From the NCBI GenBank assembly GCA_900549415.1, contig URNX01000021.1, forward strand, positions 1 to 54,975: a DNA stretch of 54,975 bases, read 5' to 3'. The stretch is from an uncultured bacterium. GTDB lineage: Bacteria > Verrucomicrobiota > Lentisphaeria > Victivallales > UBA1829. Below are positions 32,509 through 41,618 of this stretch, piece by piece. A program made the position numbers and the translations under genes. Numbering within the stretch: position 1 is the stretch's first letter; every line of letters begins with the position of its first letter. The notes under the pieces are model-generated. The model searched no databases and had not been told where the DNA came from. It worked only from the letters and a program-made list of their open reading frames with translations.

Positions 32509-34395
32509 TTATTTTTTGATTAAGTGGAACAGCGCTCCGGAGAAGGGGGCGAGTTCCGGAAGCTCTTTTTCCAGCTTCCAGCCGTCCGTGATTTCGAATT
32601 CCGGCCGAACCGGAACGGCACTGTTGTTGACCGCAACGCAAAGACAGCGTTCCGGCGCCGCGGCATCCGGATGCTCGGTCAGTGTGACGAGCGGATTCGA
32701 GGTGCGGACGAGGCGTTTCGCAATCACCTGTTCCGCAAACACACGGTAGAAGCGGCGCCATTCCGGTTCTTCCGGTTTGTGGAATGCGCCGGGATGTCCT
32801 GCAAGATCCAGTTCCAGCGGAAGCGTCATCAGGTACACCATGCCTTTGCCGTACTTTGCCCGGATGAAGACCGGATTCCCGTCCTCTTCCGCCGCAAGGA
32901 CTTCCGCATGAATGCTGCGGAGGTTCAGACGGAACGGGGAAGGAAGGATGAATGTTTCGTTTCCGAATTTCACGCGGGCGGGAGCGGTCCGCGCTTCACG
33001 GCTTTCCACTTCCACTCCGAAAATGGATTCAAACGGGGAAAGCGCGCCGTCGTCCAGAGAAATGTAGAGCGTTGCGCCTTCTTTGACGCGTTCGAGCAGG
33101 GCCAGGTATTCTTCGCGGAAGATTCCGCACGCTCCGCGCAGCCCCGGAACGATGTAGAGGTCCGATTTTTCAAACGTTTCATTGACGTACTGGAAGCGGA
33201 CGTCGAAACCGTTCTGTTTTGCGAGGAGAAACGCGCTCCATCCGTTGGACATCGTCTGGTCGAAGTTCTGTTCGCGGGTCAGCACGCAGACTGCGTCGCG
33301 GCGGAACGGCGGAAGTTTCGCGGAAGGAAGGGCGTCGAGAAACGCACGGAAATCGCGGAAGGTTTTTGCAATCGGTTTCTCTTCGAATTCGGGGGTGAAG
33401 AATCCGAGTTCGCGTTCCCATGCGCTCCATGTGTAGGGCGGAAAGGCGAGGTTCGACTGGTCGAATCCGCACCACCAGAGGAAATACTCCGAATTGTGCG
33501 CCCATGCGTTGAACATGGCGTTGCGGAGGAATTCGGCTTTCTCTTTTTCCGCGCAGTAGGAAGGCGCGAAGGTTCCGATCTCTTCGACTGCGCCGGGCTT
33601 GCCGGTGAGGTCGGAGTAGTAGAGCGTTTCGAAGGTCGCCTGGAATGCCGCGCGGATGGAGTTGTGGGGATCGACGCGCGCCGCAAGCTTGGAGGGCGAA
33701 TGCGGATACGGATGCGAGGTCATGAGGTCGCAGAGTTCGCCCTGCGTCTGGATGGACCAGCAGTGTTCGGCTCCCGGAAGGTCTTCTCCGGGCATGATTC
33801 CGTGCATTCCGGAGGCGACCGGACGGGATGAGTCTTCCACGCGGATTGCGGAGGCGATGGCGTTTGTCCAGTCCCATGCTTCCGCCGGGTCGTTGACGGA
33901 GCCCATGCAGTTGCATTCGTTGCCGAGCTCCCAGTAACGGATCGCCTTGCAGTCCTTGAGTTCGCGGACGAAGCGGCGGACGAATTTCACCTGCCATTTG
34001 ATGGAAAGCGGGCTGTTCAGCGGATTCAGCTTTTCGAGTGCAGGCGGAACGAACAGACAGCCGCTCATCCAGCCGGTCACGAGCCCGACGACGAGTTCGA
34101 GTCCGTTCTCTTCCGCGATCTCCGCGAGACGGCGGAAACGGCGGAGCATGACGGGATCGACGCCGTCGTCGCTTCCGGTCATTTTCTGTCCTTTCATGCT
34201 GAATCCGCGCACAATGCCGCGCCATCCGGGGACGGCTTCAATCGGCTGGAAGTCGCGCCAGTTGGGGAAGACGCGGATCAGGCGGCAGCCGATTGCGGCA
34301 AGCTTGAGAAAATCCGATTCCACAACTTTTTCATCCCAAAGTTCCCACATCCGCGTTCCGGCGTGGGAGGCCCAGTAATTGCATCCGATCTGCAT
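32509..34395 (-). CDS. GH5-like (clan GH-A) glycoside hydrolase, no signal peptide
   Basis: A 628-residue paralogue of the gene at 21800. The barrel starts MQIGCNYWASHAGTRMW. E160 (RYWELGNECNCMG) is the acid/base candidate and E272 (GAVEEIGTF) the nucleophile candidate. A glutamine amidotransferase-like or trimerisation domain and a beta domain follow (about 390-628). No signal peptide is present, so it is probably cytoplasmic and acts on imported oligosaccharides, whereas its paralogue is exported. An AAAGGAT site precedes the ATG. It heads a cluster divergent from a LacI-type regulator, with a near-consensus promoter bearing an operator-like palindrome. Confidence 0.86.
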   Translation of the reverse strand: MQIGCNYWASHAGTRMWELWDEKVVESDFLKLAAIGCRLIRVFPNWRDFQPIEAVPGWRGIVRGFSMKGQKMTGSDDGVDPVMLRRFRRLAEIAEENGLELVVGLVTGWMSGCLFVPPALEKLNPLNSPLSIKWQVKFVRRFVRELKDCKAIRYWELGNECNCMGSVNDPAEAWDWTNAIASAIRVEDSSRPVASGMHGIMPGEDLPGAEHCWSIQTQGELCDLMTSHPYPHSPSKLAARVDPHNSIRAAFQATFETLYYSDLTGKPGAVEEIGTFAPSYCAEKEKAEFLRNAMFNAWAHNSEYFLWWCGFDQSNLAFPPYTWSAWERELGFFTPEFEEKPIAKTFRDFRAFLDALPSAKLPPFRRDAVCVLTREQNFDQTMSNGWSAFLLAKQNGFDVRFQYVNETFEKSDLYIVPGLRGACGIFREEYLALLERVKEGATLYISLDDGALSPFESIFGVEVESREARTAPARVKFGNETFILPSPFRLNLRSIHAEVLAAEEDGNPVFIRAKYGKGMVYLMTLPLELDLAGHPGAFHKPEEPEWRRFYRVFAEQVIAKRLVRTSNPLVTLTEHPDAAAPERCLCVAVNNSAVPVRPEFEITDGWKLEKELPELAPFSGALFHLIKK

Positions 34396-34433
34396 TTCAG
34401 AAATCCTTTCATATAAAGTTTTTTTCCTCTTTA

Positions 34434-34462
34434 ATTATAGTCGGTTTTCGCGAAATAGTCAA
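34434..34462 (-). promoter_or_regulatory. Strong promoter of the GH5-like cluster with operator-like palindrome
   Basis: On the minus strand TTGACT (34457-34462), exactly 17 bp, and TATAAT (34434-34439) make a near-consensus sigma-70 promoter. The spacer holds the perfect palindrome TTTCGCGAAA (34446-34455) with the central CG typical of LacI-family operators. Repression by the divergent LacI-type regulator is inferred. Confidence 0.7.
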
Positions 34463-34527
34463 TAGCCGAACTCCTTTTTGCAACTTAAAAAATACTTAAA
34501 AAACTACGTGTGCGATATTCTCCGCTC

Positions 34528-34555
34528 TTGAAAAAGGGCGGAACGGTGATACTTT
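34528..34555 (+). promoter_or_regulatory. Promoter of the LacI-type regulator
   Basis: TTGAAA (34528-34533), a 16-bp spacer and TACTTT (34550-34555) precede the regulator start by about 21 bp. Two close copies of ACTTAAAAAA lie upstream in the divergent region. Confidence 0.5.
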
Positions 34556-34576
34556 ACCGGAAAAGGAGCGGACGAG

Positions 34577-35518
34577 ATGAAGAAAATCAGACTGATGGAG
34601 CTTGCGGCGGAACTGGGGTGTTCGGTCGCGGCGGTTTCATACGCGCTGAACGACCGTCCCGGCGTATCGGAGGAACTGCGGGAGCGCGTGCGCGAACTTG
34701 TCCGCAGACGGAACTACGAGCCGCTCCGTCCGCGAATTGCGGTTTTAATGACGGACGCCGGACTCTCTCTCGGTTTTTATATGTTTTCTCTGCTCAACGC
34801 TTTGCGCGGAGAGGCGAAACGTCGCGGACATCAGCTGCTGATTGTCTCGCGAAACGATCTTTCCCTGCTGGAGGACCGCATGGTCAGCGGAGCGCTTTCG
34901 CTTGATTTCATGCATGAGATAGGACGTCTCTTCCCGAAACTGAAAAACATGCCGCTCGTTTGTCTGAACGACCTTCCCAACTCGCTTGAAAACGTCAGCA
35001 CGGTTCATTCCGACGACGAAGAGGGAATCCGGCGCGCGCTGGATTATCTGGTTGACTGCGGACATCGCCGTATCGGGCTTTTCTGCGCGGCCAGTCTTTC
35101 CGGCGAGGACCGTCTGAAGCCGTTTCTTGCCTACCGGCGGTTCGGCACGGAAGTGGAACTCCATGCAGAGCCGCTGGAGTTTCATCACAAATCCACGGTT
35201 TCATGCCGGATGGAAGCAATGCTGGAACGCAAGGTCACCGCGCTGCTTGTTTCCGGAGAACGCTACGGGATGGAGGCGTACGGGGCGCTTGCGCGTCTGG
35301 GCAAACGCATTCCGGAAGACATTTCCGTGATCGGCTGGGAGAATGCCGGTTTTTCAGAGCATCAGATTCCGCCCATGACCTCGCTGGAGCAGGATTTCCG
35401 CGGCATCGCATCCGCCGCATTCGATATGCTCGAAAAGAAAATCCGGGGCGAACAGACCGGCAACATTTTCATCCCATACAAATTTCATATCCGCGAAAGC
35501 GTCCGGAATTTAAAATAA
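34577..35518 (+). CDS. LacI family transcriptional regulator
   Basis: A 313-residue regulator. The N-terminal helix-turn-helix reads KKIRLMELAAELGCSVAAVSYALNDRPGVSEELRERV, with the hinge at about residue 50. The remainder is a periplasmic-binding-protein fold sensor (HRRIGLFCAASLSGEDRL, DISVIGWENAGFSEHQIPPMTSLEQDF). The sensor is a little short (about 265 residues). It is divergent from the GH5-like cluster and probably represses it until a sugar binds. A strong AAAAGGAG precedes the ATG at 34577. The stop is next to the aconitase terminator. Confidence 0.92.
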   Translation: MKKIRLMELAAELGCSVAAVSYALNDRPGVSEELRERVRELVRRRNYEPLRPRIAVLMTDAGLSLGFYMFSLLNALRGEAKRRGHQLLIVSRNDLSLLEDRMVSGALSLDFMHEIGRLFPKLKNMPLVCLNDLPNSLENVSTVHSDDEEGIRRALDYLVDCGHRRIGLFCAASLSGEDRLKPFLAYRRFGTEVELHAEPLEFHHKSTVSCRMEAMLERKVTALLVSGERYGMEAYGALARLGKRIPEDISVIGWENAGFSEHQIPPMTSLEQDFRGIASAAFDMLEKKIRGEQTGNIFIPYKFHIRESVRNLK

Positions 35519-35546
35519 AAAACGGGACGGCTTTTGCACCGTCCCG
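35515..35546 (-). terminator. Intrinsic terminator of the aconitase gene
   Basis: CGGGACGG (35523-35530) pairs with CCGTCCCG (35539-35546) across an 8-nt loop. On the minus strand the stem is followed by a T-rich run that overlaps the regulator's stop codon. Confidence 0.85.
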
Positions 35547-35568
35547 CTGTCTGTCCGCGCATCCGCGA

Positions 35569-37521
35569 TTATTTCAAATTGAGTCTGCCGCCGGCGAGGA
35601 TGATCTTGACATCCTCATCGGTGAGGTGATAGTTCAGTTTGATTTCAAACGGTGCGGCGCCGGAGGCGGGGACGACCGTTGCGGAGATCTGAGAGCCGGA
35701 GGTGAGAGCCTCGCGGATCTGGTCGATGCGGATCGTGTCGCCTTCCGCAATCTTGTCGTAGTCGGTCTTGTCCGCGAAAGTGAGGGGGACGATGCCGAAG
35801 TTGACGAGGTTTGCGGCGTGGATTCGTTCGATCGCCATTGCGATGAGGACCTTGATTCCGAGGTACATCGGGCAGATCGCGGCGTGTTCGCGGGAGGAGC
35901 CCTGACCGTAGCTGTCGCGTCCGATGATGATGCCGTGGCGTCCTGCGTCGCGCACTTTGGCGGCGCGCTGGGCAAACGTCTCTTTCCCGGCTTCATTGAA
36001 ACGTTCGAAGACGACTTTTGCGTATTCGGGGATGTTGCTGCGGTGCTTCAGGTGAATGCCTGCGGGCATGATGTCATCGGTGCTGGTCTTGTCCGGAGTC
36101 TTGATGATGGCGACGCCGTCGATGGAATCCGGGAGGGGATTGTTGACCGGGGGCTTGCCGATGGTGGGCTTGCGGATAATCTCGACGCCTTCGCCGTTTT
36201 CGGGCGGGAGAATGACCATGGAGTCGTCGATCAGGAACTTTGCTGGATTTTCGACTTCGGGGTACTCAATGCCGAGTTTCCCGGCGGGGATGATGTATCC
36301 GGCGAGCGCTGCGGCGCAGGCGGTTTCGGGGCTGACGAGGTAGGACTGGTCGCCCTTGGTTCCGGTTCTGCCCGGGAAGTTGCGGTTGAAGGTGCGGAGC
36401 GTGACGGTTCCGTTCGCGGGGCTCTGTCCCTGTCCGATGCACGGTCCGCAGCCGGCTTCGAGAATGCGGGCGCCGGCGGAGATGATGTCGGCGAGCGCGC
36501 CGTTGCGGGCGAGCATTTCAAGAACCTGGCGGCTGCCCGGGGCGATGGCGAGCGTGACGTCGTCGGCGATCTTGCGTCCCTTGAGCATTCCGGCAACGAT
36601 CATGAGGTCGCGGTAAGAGCTGTTTGTGCAGGAGCCGATAATGACCTGACCGACTTTGGTTCCCTCGAGTTCGGCGATGGATTTGATGTTGTCGGGGCTG
36701 GAGGGGCAGGCGGCGAGAGCTTCGAGCGTGTTGAGGTCGATCTTGACGACGCGGTCGTATTCCGCGTCGGGACCGGCTTCGAGACGGACCCAGTCGGCGC
36801 CGCGTCCCTGCGCGTCGAGGAATGCGCGTGTCATGTCGTCGGAGGGGAAGACGGAGCAGGTGACGCCGAGTTCCGCGCCCATGTTCGTGATGGTTGCGCG
36901 CTGGGGGACGGTGAGGGTTTCGACGCCTTCGCCGAAATATTCGACCATGCATCCGACGTTGCCTTTTGTGGAGAGGATTTCAAGCATTTTGAGGATGATG
37001 TCTTTTGCGGAAATCCAGTTGGAGAGCCTTCCGGTGAGCTCCACGCCGATGATTTTTGGGAACGCCATGCGGAAGGGCTGTCCGGCCATTGCAAGCGCGA
37101 CGTCGAGTCCGCCCGCGCCGATCGCCATCATTCCGATTCCGCCGCCGGTGGGCGTGTGGGAGTCGGAGCCGAGCAGGGTTTTGCCGGGGACGCCGTAGCG
37201 TTCGAGGTGCACCTGATGACAGATTCCGTTTCCGGGACGCGAGAAGCGGACGCCTTTCGCGGCGGCGACACTCTGGAGATAGAGGTGGTCGTTGCGGTTT
37301 TCGGGACCGTTCTGCATCATGTTGTGATCGACGTAGGAGACCGAGAGTTCGGTGGCGACTTTTTTGACGCCCATGGCTTCGAGCTCGAGGTATGCCATTG
37401 TTCCGGTCGCATCCTGCGTAAGAGTCTGGTCGATGCGGATTGCAACGGGTTCGCCGGTGATTTTCGAGCCGGAAACGATGTGATTGTCGAGGATCTTCTG
37501 AATCAGAGTGTTTTTAGCCAT
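35569..37521 (-). CDS. Aconitate hydratase
   Basis: Aconitase isomerises citrate to isocitrate through its [4Fe-4S] cluster. The 650 residues fit the short aconitase/homoaconitase-like form (no long linker). Cluster cysteines lie in GSCTNSSYRD and the CGPCIGQG pair. Active-site segments include GSDSHTPTGGGIG, DVALAMAGQPF and the swivel motif GRDSYGQGSSREHA. A GAAAGG purine stretch precedes the ATG. It lies alone between two terminators on the minus strand and is probably a TCA cycle/glutamate gene. Relation to 3-isopropylmalate dehydratase is excluded by the aconitase-like architecture with the swivel domain fused. Confidence 0.93.
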   Translation of the reverse strand: MAKNTLIQKILDNHIVSGSKITGEPVAIRIDQTLTQDATGTMAYLELEAMGVKKVATELSVSYVDHNMMQNGPENRNDHLYLQSVAAAKGVRFSRPGNGICHQVHLERYGVPGKTLLGSDSHTPTGGGIGMMAIGAGGLDVALAMAGQPFRMAFPKIIGVELTGRLSNWISAKDIILKMLEILSTKGNVGCMVEYFGEGVETLTVPQRATITNMGAELGVTCSVFPSDDMTRAFLDAQGRGADWVRLEAGPDAEYDRVVKIDLNTLEALAACPSSPDNIKSIAELEGTKVGQVIIGSCTNSSYRDLMIVAGMLKGRKIADDVTLAIAPGSRQVLEMLARNGALADIISAGARILEAGCGPCIGQGQSPANGTVTLRTFNRNFPGRTGTKGDQSYLVSPETACAAALAGYIIPAGKLGIEYPEVENPAKFLIDDSMVILPPENGEGVEIIRKPTIGKPPVNNPLPDSIDGVAIIKTPDKTSTDDIMPAGIHLKHRSNIPEYAKVVFERFNEAGKETFAQRAAKVRDAGRHGIIIGRDSYGQGSSREHAAICPMYLGIKVLIAMAIERIHAANLVNFGIVPLTFADKTDYDKIAEGDTIRIDQIREALTSGSQISATVVPASGAAPFEIKLNYHLTDEDVKIILAGGRLNLK

Positions 37522-37561
37522 ATTCGGGACAGCCTTTCGTTAAAGGAGGAATCTGTAGAAG

Positions 37562-37599
37562 AAAAAAGCGGGTGGTTCCTTTGAGGGGAGCGCACCCGC
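37562..37599 (-). terminator. Intrinsic terminator after the small basic protein
   Basis: On the minus strand GCGGGTG (37599-37593) pairs with CACCCGC (37574-37568) and is followed by six Ts (37567-37562). It lies 22 nt after the small basic protein gene and before the aconitase start. Confidence 0.8.
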
Positions 37600-37620
37600 G
37601 ATTTGTACTGGACGAAACGA

Positions 37621-37779
37621 TCAGTCGATCGGTTTGGTCTTCGGGAGTCCGCCGAGGACCTTTTCTCCGGCTTTCCAGCGGCCTTCCGCGGTCAGCATGT
37701 TGATGCGCTCGTATCTTTTCAGTACGTTTCTTCTCTTCCGGATTTTGCCGGAAGTCTTCAAGCTCGGGTGTCTGGACAT
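37621..37779 (-). CDS. PVC-superphylum small basic protein (Chlam_Verruc_Plancto type)
   Basis: A 52-residue, very basic protein, too short for a 60-residue cutoff. It begins MSRHPSLKTSGKIRKRRNVL and continues with KRYERINML, EGRWKAGEKV and GLPKTKPID. This matches the family TIGR04137 (Chlam_Ver_rRNA), the conserved small protein shared by Chlamydiae, Verrucomicrobia, Planctomycetes and Lentisphaerae and proposed as a PVC signature; its role is unproven, perhaps ribosome- or nucleic-acid-related. AGGAG lies 10 nt before the ATG. It has its own promoter at 37822-37849 and a terminator, and is transcribed opposite to dnaE. Confidence 0.92.
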   Translation of the reverse strand: MSRHPSLKTSGKIRKRRNVLKRYERINMLTAEGRWKAGEKVLGGLPKTKPID

Positions 37780-37821
37780 ATCAATAACTCCTGTTGTTAA
37801 GTTGCATGAAAACAGAATTAA

Positions 37822-37849
37822 AATATACTGTAGGATTCCGTTTTTTCAA
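37822..37849 (-). promoter_or_regulatory. Promoter of the small basic protein gene
   Basis: On the minus strand TTGAAA (37844-37849), a 16-bp spacer and TATATT (37822-37827) lie about 43 bp upstream of the ATG. Confidence 0.6.
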
Positions 37850-37886
37850 GTCCCCTTTCCAATTTTCCTGATTTTTTCTTTTCTCC

Positions 37887-37914
37887 TTGAAAAAACGCCA
37901 GCGAGATGTAAAGT
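37887..37914 (+). promoter_or_regulatory. Promoter of dnaE
   Basis: TTGAAA (37887-37892), a 16-bp spacer and TAAAGT (37909-37914) precede the dnaE start by 26 bp. The divergent promoter of the small basic protein lies 38 bp to its left. Confidence 0.5.
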
Positions 37915-37940
37915 ACAAAGTCAAACTACAGAGGAACATC

Positions 37941-40900
37941 ATGCCAGAGCCAGAAATCGTCACTCCGGACAAGCAGTTCGTGCACCTGCATGTCCATACA
38001 GATTACAGCCTTCTCGACGGCGCTTCCGCCATTTCGTGGGCTACCCGCATCAAGGATAAAAAGGTGCTTGAAAAGAAAAGCGACCTTCTCAAGATGTGTC
38101 TTGAAAACCACTCCCCGGCGATTGCCATGACCGACCACGGCGTCATGGGCGGCGCAATCGAATTCTATGAGGAGATGGGCAAAGCGGGCGTCAAGCCGAT
38201 TATCGGATGCGAAGTTTATGTTGCTCCGAACAGCAAACTTGAGCATGACCCCTCGGTTCCGCACATCCGCGGGTATCACCTGATTCTGCTGGCGACCAAC
38301 CAGATCGGCTACGTCAACCTCTGCAAAATTGTTTCCGACGCCCAGCTGCGCGGTTTTTACTACAAGCCCAGAACCGACAAGGAGTTCCTCGCCGCGCACA
38401 GCGAAGGCCTGATCGCCATGTCCGCCTGCATCCAGGGCGAAGTCCCCCGCACATTTCTTGACAAGGGGGAGGGCGCCTCCCGCAAAGCTCTTTCCCAGTA
38501 CCTCGATATCTTCGGGAAGGAGAACTTCTATCTCGAAGTTCAGTACCATGGAATCGACGACCAGAAGAAGGTCAACCGCCAGCTCGTCAAATTCGCCCGC
38601 GAGTTCGAACTCCCGCTCGTCGCAACGAACGATATTCATTATGTCCGCAAGGAACATGCGCGTGCGCAGGATGTGCTCCTCTGCATCTCCACCCGCAGCC
38701 TCCTTTCCGACACCGACCGCATGACGATGATGGATCATCAGGAGTTCTATTTCAAAACCTATGATGAAATGTACGACATCTTCGGAACGGAAATTCCCGA
38801 GGCGATCCCGAACACGCTCCGCGTCGCCGAGCGCTGCGATTTCAAATTCCGCATCGACAAGACCATGGAGAACCATTACCCCGTCTACAAGGTTCCCGAG
38901 GGCGTTTCCCAGGCGGATGTTCTGCGCAAACTCTGCATTGACAATGTGAAACGGTGCTATGATTTTGAACTCGACAATCCGCCGCCGGACAAAATCGAGC
39001 TGGCCGAAACCATTCGCAAACGCATGGATTACGAGCTGAGCGTCATCATCAAAACCAAATATCCGAGCTACTTCCTTGTGGTGTGGGACTTCATCAACGC
39101 CGCGAAGAAAAAAGGCATTCCCGTCGGACTCGGGCGCGGTTCCGGCGCGGGAAGCCTTGTCGCATATCTCACCGGCATCACAAATATCGACCCGCTCCGC
39201 TACAAGCTCCTCTTCGAGCGTTTCCTGAACCCGGAACGAGTTTCTCCGCCGGACTTTGATATTGACTTCTGCGAACGCCGCCGCGAAGAGGTGATTGAGT
39301 ACGTCCGCGAAAAATACGGTCGCGGTTCCGTTGCGCAGATCGCAACCTACGGCGCACTGAAGCCGAAAAACGCCATCAAGGACTGCGCCCGCGTGCTCGG
39401 CTTCCCTCCTGCCGTCGGCGACCGCATGACAAAACTTCTCCCGAACGACCCCAAGCTCACTCTTGCGAAGGCCATGGAGATTGCGGAGTTCAAAGAGTTC
39501 GTGGAACATGATGAAGACGCTCAGAAAATCTACAACGAAGCGCTTCCCGTGGAAGGACTCAACCGCACGACCGGCATTCATGCGTGCGGCGTTATCATCG
39601 GCGACATGCCGCTTGACAACGTTGTTCCGCTCCAGCGCAGCCCCGACGGCGCGCCCGTCGTGCAGTTCATCGCGCACCCGTGCGAACAGCTCGGGCTGCT
39701 CAAGATGGACTTCCTCGGCCTGCGCACGCTGACCGTGATTTCCGATGCACTTGAAAACATTCACAGAAACCGCGGAATCAAGATTGACATCGACCGCATT
39801 CCGCTGGATGACAAAGCCACATACGACCTGCTGAACCGCGGTGATACCATTGCGGTGTTCCAGCTGGAATCCGGCGGCATGCAGACCCTCTGCCGCCAGT
39901 TCGTCGTGGAAACGATTGAACACATTATCGCTCTTCTCGCCATCTACCGTCCCGGGCCGATGGAGTTCATCCCGACCTTCGTCGGCTGTAAAAAAGGACT
40001 CCAGCCGATCGTCTACGACCACCCGAAAATGGAGCCGATTCTCAAGGAGACCTACGGCATCATGCTCTATCAGGAGCAGATCATGGAGGTCGTCCAGAAG
40101 CTCGCCGGCTTCACACTCGGACACGCGGATATCGTCCGCCGCGCTATCGGCAAAAAGAAAATGGACATCATGGAGAAGGAGAAGATCAACTTCATCAAGG
40201 GCTGCAAGGAGACGAACGACATTGAGCCGGAGCTCGCAGAGCAGATCTGGGCGAAAATCAACAAATTCGCCGGTTACGGGTTCAACAAGTCCCACTCCGC
40301 CGCCTACGGAATGGTCTCCTACCGTACCGCCTATCTCAAAGCGAACTATCCGCAGGAATACATGGCCGCCGTGCTCACAAGCGAACTCGGAAACGCCGAA
40401 AAGGTCACCTTCCTGATCAACGCCTGCAAAGATATGGGGATCGCGATCCGTCCGCCGGACGTCAACAAATCCGAAACGAACTTCTCGGTCGACGGACAGA
40501 ACATCGTCTTCGGTCTCGGCGCCATCAAGGGACTCGGCGAGGGCGCGTCCAACGCCATCATCTCCGAGCGCGAAAAGAATGGTCCCTACAAAGACATGGT
40601 CGAGTTTCTTGAGCGCGTTGGCGGGAACGTCAACTCAAAAGCGATTGACTCCCTTGTCCGCTGCGGCGCATTCGACTTCACCGGTTACAAACGTTCCCAG
40701 CTTCTCGCGACGATTCAGGAGGCGATCACCTGCGCCGCCACCCGCCGCAAGGACAAGGAGAGCGGTCAGGGCTCTCTCTTCGATCTGCTCGGCGGAGGCG
40801 AGGGCGAGGATTTCAACACCGTTCACATGCCCGATATTCCAGAAATCGATTCCACGGAACTGTTGAAGATGGAAAAAGCCCTGCTCGGCTTCTACGTCTC

Positions 40901-41564
40901 CGGGCATCCCGCACAGAAGTACGCGCACTTCTTCGACGCCTATTCCTCCATGGACACACTTTCCATTCAGGAGCATGGAAGCGCCGATGACGGTGTGATT
41001 CTCGGCGGACTCATCAAGACGGTCACCAAGAAAATCAGCAAGAAAAGCAACAAGCCTTTTGCGATTATTCAGATCGAAGACCTCAAGGGGTCTGTCGAGT
41101 GTATGGTTTTCGGCAAATCCTACGACGATTACAAGGAGCTTCTGATTCCGGAAATCCCCGTTTTTGTAACCGGTTACATCCGTCGCGGCGACGAGGAAAA
41201 TTCCCCCGCCTCAATCAGCGTCAAGAGCATCGTTTCTCTGGAACAGATGATCCAGTCCCAGACCAGCCAGGTGCATCTGCATCTGTTTGAAGACGAGTGT
41301 TCGGAAGCCACGTTGAAGAACCTGAATGAGCTGCTGAGCCAGTACAAGGGCAATGTCCCCGTCGTGCTCTGCGTAAAACTGAAAAACGGTTCGACCGTGT
41401 TCGTTGAGATTGCGCGCGAATTCTATGTGACGCCCTCGATGGAGTTCACGCAGGCTGTCGCCGACCAGCTCGGCGCCGACCGGTTCCGCATCAAGGGTGC
41501 GTGTGATGTTCCGCCGCCGCAGCGCCGGTTCGTCCGCGAAGATGCGCAGAAAGAGCACGCGTAA
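37941..41564 (+). CDS. dnaE: DNA polymerase III subunit alpha (DnaE)
   Basis: DnaE is the replicative polymerase subunit. The 1207 residues begin with the PHP domain (FVHLHVHTDYSLLDG). The polymerase core has SGAGSLVAYLTGITNIDPL, the DxD aspartates in PDFDIDFCERRR, and the fingers and palm (FAGYGFNKSHSAAYG). An OB-fold domain (GGLIKTVTKKISKKSNKPF, VFVTGYIRRG) follows. The length and architecture are those of DnaE1, without an exonuclease domain as in PolC. The open frame to 37887 is rejected; the ATG at 37941 has GAGGAAC upstream. It is the longest gene in the window and appears to be a single-gene unit. Confidence 0.97.
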   Translation: MPEPEIVTPDKQFVHLHVHTDYSLLDGASAISWATRIKDKKVLEKKSDLLKMCLENHSPAIAMTDHGVMGGAIEFYEEMGKAGVKPIIGCEVYVAPNSKLEHDPSVPHIRGYHLILLATNQIGYVNLCKIVSDAQLRGFYYKPRTDKEFLAAHSEGLIAMSACIQGEVPRTFLDKGEGASRKALSQYLDIFGKENFYLEVQYHGIDDQKKVNRQLVKFAREFELPLVATNDIHYVRKEHARAQDVLLCISTRSLLSDTDRMTMMDHQEFYFKTYDEMYDIFGTEIPEAIPNTLRVAERCDFKFRIDKTMENHYPVYKVPEGVSQADVLRKLCIDNVKRCYDFELDNPPPDKIELAETIRKRMDYELSVIIKTKYPSYFLVVWDFINAAKKKGIPVGLGRGSGAGSLVAYLTGITNIDPLRYKLLFERFLNPERVSPPDFDIDFCERRREEVIEYVREKYGRGSVAQIATYGALKPKNAIKDCARVLGFPPAVGDRMTKLLPNDPKLTLAKAMEIAEFKEFVEHDEDAQKIYNEALPVEGLNRTTGIHACGVIIGDMPLDNVVPLQRSPDGAPVVQFIAHPCEQLGLLKMDFLGLRTLTVISDALENIHRNRGIKIDIDRIPLDDKATYDLLNRGDTIAVFQLESGGMQTLCRQFVVETIEHIIALLAIYRPGPMEFIPTFVGCKKGLQPIVYDHPKMEPILKETYGIMLYQEQIMEVVQKLAGFTLGHADIVRRAIGKKKMDIMEKEKINFIKGCKETNDIEPELAEQIWAKINKFAGYGFNKSHSAAYGMVSYRTAYLKANYPQEYMAAVLTSELGNAEKVTFLINACKDMGIAIRPPDVNKSETNFSVDGQNIVFGLGAIKGLGEGASNAIISEREKNGPYKDMVEFLERVGGNVNSKAIDSLVRCGAFDFTGYKRSQLLATIQEAITCAATRRKDKESGQGSLFDLLGGGEGEDFNTVHMPDIPEIDSTELLKMEKALLGFYVSGHPAQKYAHFFDAYSSMDTLSIQEHGSADDGVILGGLIKTVTKKISKKSNKPFAIIQIEDLKGSVECMVFGKSYDDYKELLIPEIPVFVTGYIRRGDEENSPASISVKSIVSLEQMIQSQTSQVHLHLFEDECSEATLKNLNELLSQYKGNVPVVLCVKLKNGSTVFVEIAREFYVTPSMEFTQAVADQLGADRFRIKGACDVPPPQRRFVREDAQKEHA

Positions 41565-41618
41565 AGGTTTTCAGAAAACGGCGGTCCCGGATCGCAAGGC
41601 GTGTCCGCCCGGCACAGA

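Noticed and set aside
34480..34505. Two copies of ACTTAAAAAA as a regulatory tandem repeat
   Set aside because: They are A-rich and only 10 bp long, so chance is likely; I kept the palindrome at 34446-34455 instead.
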